NCBI RefSeq assembly: GCF_040054535.1
Contig: NC_090780.1
Coordinates: 9,948,501-10,012,500, forward strand
Direction of reading: 5' to 3'
Length of the DNA: 64,000 bases
Source: Antennarius striatus
Lineage: Eukaryota > Chordata > Actinopteri > Lophiiformes > Antennariidae
Shown here: piece by piece, positions 41,136-52,500 of the stretch
How positions within the stretch are numbered: position 1 is the stretch's first letter
Layout: every line of letters begins with the position of its first letter
The notes under the pieces: generated by a model
Told to the model about the DNA's origin: nothing
What the model saw: only the letters and a program-made list of their open reading frames with translations
Databases searched by the model: none
Program-made: the position numbers and the translations under genes

Positions 41136-42044
41136 GTAAGTGTGAGTAGGCTGAAGGGGCAGAAACCAGCCTACGGAAGGCAACAATGAGGGAGAAAAAG
41201 CTCCCATCTCCTCTTCCTCCAGCTAGAATCGGGAAGAATGAGAGCCTACACTCCGTCTGCAGGAGCAACAATAACCTGCATCCTCCTGGCGCTTCACATT
41301 TTGACATGTGCGCTCATTTTATTAGTCTGCGTCAACTTTTTTTTTTTGTGTGTGTTGGATGAAGAGTGTGCAGTCTGCTTCACGCACCCCTCATTGTGAT
41401 CTCACCATTTGTTGCGTGAACTTGAGTTAGAAGGGGGATTTAAAAATGTCTGATCACAACTCCGGCAGCTGCGGATCATTGTGAGAGAAAGCCTCGAATC
41501 AATTAAATGATCCAGGTCTGTAGAAAGTTCACGAATTTCATCCGTAATTTGAGCTTGAGCGTCACGCAGCCACACAGGAAGCTTTGGCCATTGTCTCGCT
41601 TTGCCACGCATCTGTGATGACAGAATATAAGATGGTGTTTAAATCAAAGCGGTCGAGACTTTAATTCTACTAAGATCTCATTTTAAAGTCCGCGCAGTAA
41701 ACATGGATGAGTGTATTGTGAAGGCATTGATTGTGATGGGGAGGCCACTAAACGTGGGGGTCAGTTCTTTGTGCTCCTGAACAAATGTTCAGACTGGATG
41801 TGGGACAAAAAGAAAGTTGCTCAGGCTGAAGAGTCTGTCACGGAAACGTGTGAGAAACCACGGTTCCAATTTATTCATCAAGATATAAATGTTTATTTAT
41901 ATCAATTGTCATGTATGGAAAAATCTTTAAAGTAATTCAGAATGAAATTGTGAACATACCTTGTATTGTTATATTTTTTATACTTTCACAAGGTTTTGAT
42001 GAATTGTAATTTGATGGTCTCTATTTTTTCTTGTCTTGTAGATC

Positions 42045-42159
42045 ATGGCCATTACCGGAGGGTCGGTTGAAACTTTAGATGAGATTCCAGCTCACATGTG
42101 GAATGACTTGCCCGACTGTTTGAGTCTTCGACCTTCTGCTGTAAATGAGAGCCGTGTTG
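42045..42159 (+). CDS. prdm2: prdm2 first coding exon
   Basis: The acceptor gtcttgtag ends at 42041 and ATG starts at 42045. It encodes MAITGGSVETLDEIPAHMW and then DLPDCLSLRPSAVNESRV, similar to the start of mammalian PRDM2. The donor is gtgaga and it ends in phase 1. I chose this ATG because it is the only one in the exon upstream of the conserved text. Confidence 0.92.
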
Positions 42160-45100
42160 GTGAGAACACGTGTGTCCATTTGGTGTAGATAAGATCATTT
42201 TTATAAACCACAGACTTGTTGATTTCACATTCATCAGTGTGACTTCCAGCGTCCTGTGATGGTTGATCACAACCAAAGCTGTGTTGGAAAATGGACAACT
42301 TTAGGTCTTCAGTTAATGTTGATCACTTTTTACAGCCGTCCAAACATGTAAACACGAGCAGATTTCAATGATAGTTGTCCATGAAAGAACTTTAAGTGTT
42401 TGTACTTTGCATCAGATCAACTGAAATATCTCCAAAGCCAGATAAACACTAATGTTTTAGGCTTCCATTATTGCCGTGTGCTCATGCTGCAGTAGTGTAG
42501 AACGTGGAGCTGAAACAATAACGATCAAAATAGTAAGAAATTAACTAAAAAGAACGCATACCTCCCCAGATAACATCGCTCCCAAAATCTAAACAGTGAG
42601 AAAACCGTTTTTAAGACGAAGTTCTCTATCAAGGGTTCATCAGCAGGACTCTGAAAGAAGTGCTAGCATATATTCATTCCATTAGGTATGACTGTAAGGA
42701 GATGTGGGTTTTTTTTGTAAGATTGCACCCAGGACACAACACACACACTCCAGTGAAGTGATGACGTTAGTTGTTATATTACAGTATCTACAGACCAGAT
42801 TGTGACCTGGAACTGGAAACAGTCGTTTCCAGTTCCAGGTCACCCAGGAACTGTTTGTTCCTGGGCGTTTTTTGTAGAAGTTTTTTTTTTTTTTTTTTAA
42901 TCATGATGCCAATGGGTGAAAACAGAAGTTCCGTCTTTCAAAATGTTTTGACAACTGATTTTACAGACGAACAAACAAATGTTGTTGATTACACAACGTC
43001 TTCACATTGTGTTCTGACAAGCCTACGATGAAAGCTATTTCAATGTTCATTCATTGTTGTTGCTATTATTTTAACAAACTTAGCAAAAGTTATGAACCTT
43101 TTGATTGTCTTCGAGTTTGAGCTCCTAGATTTACCATCTTGGGGTGTGCATACTCTCTCTATAACTCTCACAACCCACAAACTAAATAATACAATGATGT
43201 TCATCACCTTGATCTCTGTCAAACAAAAACATTGGAAACAGTCACATATTGCCTGATTAGATAGATTTGTTCTGTACAGTAGGCAAAGAAGAAGAATGCT
43301 CCTATAGAAAGAAAATGCACACACTTTCAGACCATCTTTAGTTTTATAAATGACATCACATTATGAAGGGTGCATATTTTAGATTTAGACCATGTAAAAT
43401 TCCGTGGTTTTGGGCAAATCTCTGAATTTCCCCAAATCCCTGTAAATAAATGAAATAGTATATAATATTAAGGGAAACTTTCTTGTTTTAAGGTGTCTGG
43501 GCCAATAAGGTCATTCCTAAAGGCAAGAGGTTTGGCCCGTTTGTTGGAGACAGGAAGAAAAGGTGTCAGGTGAAGAGTAACGTCTACATGTGGGAGGTAG
43601 GTCACAGCAGCCCTGGAACACCGCCAGTCACTGTAAGTCACAATCTACCCCAACTACATTCTCCTGCTATTGTGTAGCATCTACAGCTCTATAAATATAT
43701 TTCACCACAACATTTCTTCTTGAAGGATGGATTAAAACAACGTCTTTTTCTGGATTTGTAGGAAAATTAAAAAGCGTTTGTTGCTGCATTGCAATGAGAA
43801 AATAGTTTGCTGAGGGTTTCTGGTTCTGTCTCCTGTTCAGGCTTCTGACTTGAAATGTAGCGTAAGCACAAAAATAATGGGATGTGTTCACCTGTACAAA
43901 GACTGACCCATCCATATCAATATTTTAAGATGGTGAAGTGGTAAACTGCATTCAGATTTTACTGACAAGATGTCAGAACATCATCAGTCTCATGAGCATC
44001 TCCACACCAGTAGTGTTTTTAGTTGTGATCGTAGTGAGTAATGTCTGCTCCACAATCACAATCTGGTGTGAAAAAATGATGTCCTCAAATAAATCTCATC
44101 AGTGATCCTAGAAATGTTATCCCTCGATGGAGGATACAAACTCCGAACACGCTGTGGTGACGCTCATTTCTGATTTCTGCACAGACGTCATCCACCTTGT
44201 GACTGCTAGATGTTCCTCCTCATGACCACCAAGCGTTATGAGTTCTGTGTCAGAAATAGTTTTCTTCATCTTCCTTGCGATGATTCACTGTAAAAACAAC
44301 ATTTCTCAGCTGGTTCATTACATCGACATTCATTAAATGTTTTGTATTAACCATTTATAGTTGGATGTGTGTGGAGGTGGTGCTATGAGGCTGATCCACG
44401 TGGTCATGTTTTTGATGTTGTGTGATTTCATAAAGAGAATACAGGTATTACCTGCAGTTGTGTGCTTGTAAAGTTTGTACTCACATTCATTATAGATCCT
44501 ACAAAACATTGTTTTGTAATTGAAACCGTGTGTGTGTGTGTGTGTGCACACGCGCGTGTGTGTTTGTACATAAATTCTCAATTTTATTCAGTTTTCTTCT
44601 ACCCCGTAGGTTTATTTCCCCACACAGGGCTGGATGTGTGTTGATGCCACAGACCCCACGAAGGGAAATTGGCTGCGATACGTGAACTGGGCTCGCTCCA
44701 GCCAAGAGCAGAATCTGTTTCCTCTGGAGATTAACAGAGCTATTTACTATAAAGTTTTGAAGGTGAGTCAAACCCGCCTCATGTAGCTGATAGGTCCCAT
44801 AACCAAGATAACCAAGGACACTAAAATGCAATAAAGGTGTGTGGATCAGTGATAGACATCATCAAATTTACACCGAAATCAAAAGTGAATATTTTATTAT
44901 TTGTACTTATTTCTCTTAGTGGTTTACTTGTTATTTTGAACTTGATTCATCCCCTGCCCCCGCCTATATTACTGTATCTGTCAATGAAAGATAGATATTA
45001 TGTGATTGCCCACATTGTGGATCTTGGGTTAAGGAAGAAAGAGCTGACCAGGCTTTTAAGATAATTTACTTATGGATGAGGATTCAGGATCCCTTTGACA

Positions 45101-46562
45101 TTTTGTCAGCTCTGAAAGTAATAACTCAGCTAAATATTTTGGCAACATTATGAAAATGATAATAATAGCCAAATTAAAAGAGGAAGCCTCAGAAAAGACT
45201 GTAAATGAAAACAGTAGGTTTCCAGAGTAAAAAAAAAAAGCTGCATAGAGTGTGAGGCCAATGATAAATTACACACAAATTACAGAAATTAAACACCAAA
45301 ATTTCAAAAAGCCTAATATAACTAGTTACAGTGTTTTATTCTTCCAGTTATCAGTAACAGCTATTCAAAATGCAGTAGTTAATGTATTTGCAATGGAAGA
45401 AATGTGAGCTGACTTAAATTCAAGTTATTTTTGGTGCGGCCCTGTGACACAATTCAGGTTTCTAATGTGGCCTTTTGTAAAAATCAATTGCCCACCCCTG
45501 TGTGTGTGGTCTGCATGGAGTAAGACAACATTCACTGCAATACAAAATGGAACACTCTTAGAAATGATGCTGTCATACGCCGAAGCCTTTTCTGATTGTT
45601 CAGGTTCTTGTGATGATGGCATTGATGAAGGCATTTACTTTCTAGTTACTGATTACAGGACTTATACCAGTTCTGTTTGTTATTGTTGTGTTTGTGCTGC
45701 AGTTTAAGAATCGAATTAGACCCAAAACTAATTAAAACTATCTAATAAAGAGAATCCAGGCATCGGTTTACTGCAGGGGTGTCAAACTCATATTCACCGA
45801 AGGCCACATCAACATAATGGCTGTCCTCAAAGGGCCAGATGTAACTAATAAATGTGACTAAATGTAACTCAATGTAATGTAAAATAAATGTACCTACTCC
45901 TTAATGTTAAATAACTCTGAATTTATTACTAATTCAAGTTACAAACATTAGTTTACAGAAAAAATAGGGTTTTTTGTTTCTCTGCTAGCACATAAATCCT
46001 TTCAATTTGTCAAGTTATGAAACCCACAAAACTCCATCCATCAGAGATCAAACTATCCAAGAGAATAAAGAAAAATAACATCAAATATTAACTTTTTTCA
46101 AAACGTTGGGGCTTAATTACTGCATTGTCAATGAAAGTGTTTGGTCAAAGTTCATTTTTTAAATCTAATTTTGGACACTGACCTTTTTGCTTGCACGGGC
46201 CACATAAATTGATGTGGAGAGCCACATTTGGCACCTGGGCCTTCAATTTGACACATATGGTTTACTGAAATGATTGTGATGTGAAGAAGAGTGGAACCAT
46301 TATAGTCATTGTATGATAGACAGACAGACTTTATTGATCCCAAGCTGGGAAATTCACACGTCGCAGCAGGACTTAAGACGTGCAAACAAACTAGTTGAGA
46401 AGAAGAACAAAAACTAAGAACGAGAATATAATTTAGGGATAGAGTAAAATAAAGAGTCGTAGTTTAACATTGAACAGGAATGTCTGCTCCCAATGGGTGT
46501 CGTCCAGCCTGAAGTTAACACACTCCAGACCCCCTAACCTTCAGGACAGATGCGCTGCGGGT

Positions 46563-46599
<37 letters not shown>

Positions 46600-49500
46600 G
46601 TGAGCAAGCCGGGCTGTGATTGGCCGGCTGGCTCTCGTCTCCTCGCTGCAGCCTATCGGGCCGGGAGAGGAGCTGCTGGTGTGGAACACGGTGGAAGACA
46701 ACCCCGAGGTAGCAGCTGCGCTGGAGGAAGAAAGAGCCAGCAGCCTGAGCAGGAAAAACTCCGCCAGGGCGAAGCGAGGTGAGGCCTAACTCCCGACTAA
46801 AGAGGACGCCGCTGCTCGGACTCCATCCCCGACGTGTCGGAGCCCTTCGGGCCGGGCTGCGGGACCCACGGAGCGATTTGCTCGCCGCTCGGTCGAACTT
46901 GTGTGCGGTTAGCTGCGGTGACGGCGGCTAGCGGGGCTAACGCTCACGCCTGCGATGTGTGCTGCTTTTCGCTACTTTCATTCCCGGTGTAGAAGTCGCT
47001 GCTGCCGGCACGACTGGGGCTAAATCCGCTCCGGTGAGCTTTACCAGGCGACGTTTAGCTGCTAAAGGAGGACATCGAGAACTTTGTAGCAGCTTTTTCC
47101 CCCTTCGGGTCCTGACGGTGTCGAGGATGTGACCTTCTGAGTTGTTACAGCGTGAATTCATCCATCGCCGAGCCCCGACTTGGTGATGGCCTAGCAGCTT
47201 AGCTCACCAGCCGCACCTCCGTACCCGACCGGAGCCGAACCGGAGCGCCGGTACCGGATAACAACCCAAAATATATCTGTTAATGCCTGCTGGAGAGGGG
47301 AACAAACAGCTTTCATGTGTTTGTGGGTCTAGAAGAACCAGTTCATCGAGTTGCCAGACTGGTGTGAACGCTAGCATGAGGCTAGAAGCTAGGGCTGAAC
47401 TCCGATGGAGCTGCGTGAGGGAAATATTGACAAGATATCGAAAGAATTAAACTGATCAGATCGATAAGGCGACAATAGAGTGAACATGTCAGCAGTGACT
47501 CCTGTAGCTGTGGTTAATCCTATAGCCTGCTTTGATCGCGCTAAAAGTAATCACTTCAAAACAAAACACGTTCAACCAAAAATAACTAAAATACAATTAT
47601 TTCCAAATACACGAACCCTGAAATGTGATCAATCAGTAGATGAGTTGTCACGATCGACCTTTTTGGCAGGTTATTTCACGGGATCATTCATCCACATGAA
47701 CTTTGGACGTTTTGTTTTTTTCCCCCCCTCACGGTTTGTTTGGTGTTAATTCAATGCAGGCCCATGAAGAGAACATGATGTGTTAGAGATATATATTAAT
47801 ATTCATGTGTTTTTCTGTCTGATCTGGTCTGTTTTGGTTTGTTTTTGATTCTTTGTGCGTCTTCAGACAAGAAGCTCAGTCAGGAACAAGAGATGTTGAT
47901 GAGTGTGTTGTAATGCACGGTAGAGAAATTCTGCAGAATGATATACTGTAGTGTAATAACATAGATCTGTGTAAGTAAGTCATCTTATTTAGATGCTCAC
48001 GAAATGCAGTTTAGAAAGTCAAGACTGTTGCTTTAAAAGTAATTAAATCAGGAATTAAATATCGACAGCATGCAGAAAGTTTCTGTACTCATCTTTAATT
48101 TTATAGGCTTGTTTTTTTAGTTGGTTTTTGTTTCATTTGTTGTAAGAATGTAAGATTTTTCCATGTGATTCCTCGACCTGTGGGCCCTAGCCTTTATATC
48201 TGTGCTGTAGAATAATAATTCACTTTTGCACTATACTGTGCTTTAAAGTCAGCCCAACAGCTTGCTTTATTTCAATATCAAACATCACGCATGTTAACTG
48301 ACTGAAGAACGTCAGTGTTGGCGTGTTTGCATAGTGACTTAAAAAAAAACTATCAGAAAACGCCAGTGGCTGTGTGCTGTTAATGCGGTAGGACAGTGAA
48401 CTAAATGTCTTGACACATGCTGTGGTGCTGCTGTTGGTTTAGCAGAAAGCCTGTGATGTGCTGGGCGGAGGACTGACCTGTACCATGTGTTGTTTCCATG
48501 AATTGAGCTTTGGAGGAAGGTCAGGTGACTTTGTTGACACACTAGTGATGAGGAGGTGCCTGAAAACCCTCGTGAATCAGATAAGACTTTTAAATTCAAA
48601 AGAGGGGCATGTTATTATCAGACTGGTTTTACTCAATTATCTATTTAAACTATGCAGGCAGAAAAGCGCACAATACTGAAGACAGCTTGACACTGTTGAG
48701 GGAGAGGCCACGAGGTTGATCTTTTTAAAGTAATTGCTTAATATTTTTTATTTTTGAAATTCAAGTATTTGAGGTGACAGCCAAAATCGGTTTGTAAGTG
48801 TTATTCAAATTGTAAGGTAAGAATAATTGTTAATATGTACAAGTTTATTGCTTACTAGAGATATTTCAAAAGTCACATTATTCAACTTAGCATACCTCCA
48901 GAAAACTTTCTAGAATGTCTTTGGAGAAATAATGAGCCCGAAGCCCATTTGTTGGCCAAATGGGCTTCGGGCTACATAAATAAACACTAAAGAAACATCT
49001 TAGATATCAGTGGCTGTAAAAGGATTTGTCACTTTTATGGTTGTATCCTTAAATTATTCTACTTAATGAATATCTGAGGAAAACCTTCCTAGCCCCCCCA
49101 AAATGTAAAATTTTGTGTTTTTATATGTTTGGTTTTTTTTTTAAACGTGTGGTTGATGCATGTGTTGTTTTTACATTGTGCAGCCAGAAGAAAGCTCCTG
49201 GAGCGAGCCAGACAGGCTGGTTTGGGTGGATTCAAGAAAGCGAGTAAAACAAAACCAACTGTCAAGGAGATGTGGGATGGGGAGAAAGGTAGGTTCACCT
49301 ATTTTAGTTCATACTTTTTAGTCTTTCATGGACAATTTTTAGGTGTTCTTAAGTGGCATGGCAGTTGTTAACTCAGGGTCGCTTAATTATCTGAATAAAA
49401 AGGCTCGCCTTGGCGCTCCTGTTTACTGTTGTTCAGGTCTGACTGGGGAGGATGAAACACCGTCAACGCTGGAGCCCTTGCTGGAAATTCAAAAAACCCA

Positions 49501-52500
49501 TTCCATTGAAATTACTGGCTTTATCAATGTGGAGAACAATTCAACCTTGATGGCAGATGGAGAAAATGTTGAGGAGGATGAAGAGGAGGATGAGGAGGAA
49601 GAGGAGGAAGATGCTGATGATATGGAAGAAATGAGTGAAGTACAGCAGCAAACTGCTCAGCATTCACCTGCGTCTGATTCTGTGCACACTGATCAGGCTG
49701 GCTCATCGCTGCCTTGTGGTGAACAAACCCATAATGATTCACCAGAAAAGTCCACGCGTGCAGAGCAGGAGCTGGAGGTCGATCCTGATCCGGATCCGGA
49801 TCCCGACCTCGACCATGATCCAGACGGCGACACAGAGTGTGACGCCCAGGGCGAGTCATACCCCTGTCAGCACTGTGAGCGCCGTTTTTCCACCAGACAA
49901 GGTCTAGAACGTCATAACCACATCCACGCCATCACTAACCAGCAAACACAACTGTTCAAGTGTCGGTACTGCAGCAAAGCGTTTGGCTCACAGGTGGGGC
50001 GGCGGCGGCACGAGAGAAGGCACGAGAGCGGGCCTAAGAAACGGCCTGGTTCTCTGGCTGGAACCGCCAGCCTCCACAGTCCTGCAGCGCAGACCGATGG
50101 TTCAAGTCCAGACTGCACCAGCCCAACTAGTCATTATATAGCCATAGGGTCCCAGTTTACAGGAGGGTCTCTGCACCACTCTGAGATGCAGAGAAAGGAG
50201 TCGGGGCCTCACGCCGACCGTCCTTTTATGATGGATGAAAATGGAGAATCTAAGGAACTCCATCCCTGCAAGTACTGTAATAAAGCCTTTGGTACACACA
50301 CCAATATGCGCAGACACCAGCGCAGAATACACGAGCGGCATTTGTTACCAAAAGGAGTTCGTCGGAAAGGCATGCTGCTGCAAGAGACATCAGCTCAGCA
50401 GCAGCAGCCAGGTGAATCCCCCAGCGCCAGCCCCCCGCCCGTCTACGTGCCCAGCGCCGACACGGAGGACGAAGCCGACAGGGACAGTTACACGGTCGAC
50501 ATATCCAAAAACATCTCTGAGAATCTGAGCTTCTTCATCGACGGCAAGATTGTGTCCACCAGTTCGGTGAGCAGCTGCGAGGTGATCGAGGTGGACTCCA
50601 GGTCCGCGGCGCTGTTTGGTCTGGATCCCATCATCATCAGCACAAATCAGATCAGCCAGGCGCTGAAGATGGAGGGCAGAACAAGTACCGCAAAGCAAAT
50701 GTGCAGCATCGGTCAACCAGCAACCAAAAGAAGAACGACCACACCCCCGCTGGTTCCGAGCCTTAAAGTGGAGACCGAAACAGCCTCGTCATCATCCTCT
50801 TCATCTTCTTCATCTAACTTGTTATTACGGGGAATTTACCAACAAGCGGCGGATTCGTCTGCGTTTCAGCGAGAGAAAACCGTTTATCTCTCACCAAAGC
50901 TCAAACAGCTCCTTCAGACGCAAGACATTCAGAAATCCACCATTGCTGTGATAGCAGAAAGCCAGAAACTGGCCTCACCGCTGTCAGTCACGCCGCTGCC
51001 GGGGGCTTCGAGCAGGTTTAAGAGAAGAACAGCCTCCCCCCCATCATCCCCTCAGCTCAGTCCTGCGTGTAAAGCAGAAAGCTGCAAAGCAGAGACATTG
51101 AGTCCCTACGCCCTCAAGGTGCCAAAGTTAGAGAGCTGCAGCGTATCGCCCACTGGGAGCCTACAGGACAAGGACGATGGAGACAACTTCACCGTTTCTG
51201 GAAACGGTATGCATAGCCAGAGTTCTTCAAATAGCGGTGGAAACTCTTGTAACCAGCAGCCCTTGGATCTGTCGTACTCTGTCAGGAGGAGCGATAGCTT
51301 CAGCAATGTGCTCGGGGATTCTGCTCTGGATTTAAGTTTACATCGAAAAAGCAACGTTGAGCCTGAACTAAAGGGACTTCCAGCTACACAGCCATTGATA
51401 AAAAAGAGAAAACCAAACACTAGCATGCTGGAAAAGGTGCTGATGAACGAGTATGTAGGTCTGCCGATGTCGGTGGAGGAGGGTCCTTCTGCTTTGGTGA
51501 ACCGGAATAGTTTTCATTCTCTATCTCCAAACATTGCATCAGAATCTACGCACCCGTCTCCACCATCTCTGACCCCCGTCACCATGAACCCTTCTTCCCC
51601 AACTGCCTCCAGTGTGACCTCCCCAACACCGCCTCCCCCCGTCCTACCCACCATACCCTCTCCACCAACAATGCCTAGCTCTCCTCTCTCTCAGCCTTCA
51701 GACTCGTCTGGTCTGAGACCACTTCCTGTTCTCTCGCCGAAAATGTCTCCAAGGTCGGTAGAACCCAAGTCTCCGACTTCGAAGGAGTTTTCTTCTGTTG
51801 AAGAAAATAACGACGAGGAGGAGAACCACGTCCTCGTGCCACTCGATTCACCGAAGACTCCCGTTGATGATCCAGTCGATTTCTCTGTCTGTTCAAGCCC
51901 TTCTGAGGTGGCATCAGTGGAGCTTCCCCCGCCTGAAGATAGTTCCCTCACCACACCTAGTAACAATCAGAACAGCAAAGCGAGCCACATAATAGAGAAA
52001 CCTCTCAATAGTCTCTCATTCCAGTCGGAGTCCTCATCTTCCTCATTACCTCCTCCGCTTACATCACTCGATCCACTCCAGTCACTGGATTCACCGTCTT
52101 TCCCTCAGACCAAAATAAAAGAAGAACCTCAGCAGTGCACAGAAGAGCTGTCAGCCATGAATCACACGCCTCAGGACGGCGCCGAGTCTTTACCTCAACC
52201 CACAGCTCCTGATCAACCATCCGATAAAACCTCTGAGGTGGAGGAGGTCGACTTGACGTATTGCAAGACGTTTGTGTGTAACGTCTGCGAGCAGCCGTTC
52301 AGCTCCATCAAGGAGCTCAGCGGGCACATCACAGAGCACGCTTCTGATTGGCCCTTCAAGTGTGAGTTTTGTGTGCAGCTGTTCGGTAACGCCCCGGCCC
52401 TGCTGACTCACCGGACAACACTACACGGAGTTGGCAGTATCTTTGTGTGTTCTGTGTGTTCCAAGGAGTTTGCATTTCTTTGTAACCTCGAGCAGCACCA

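Noticed and set aside
49524..49859. Minus-strand frames inside the prdm2 zinc-finger exon
   Set aside because: Antisense shadows of an exon whose plus-strand product is certain.
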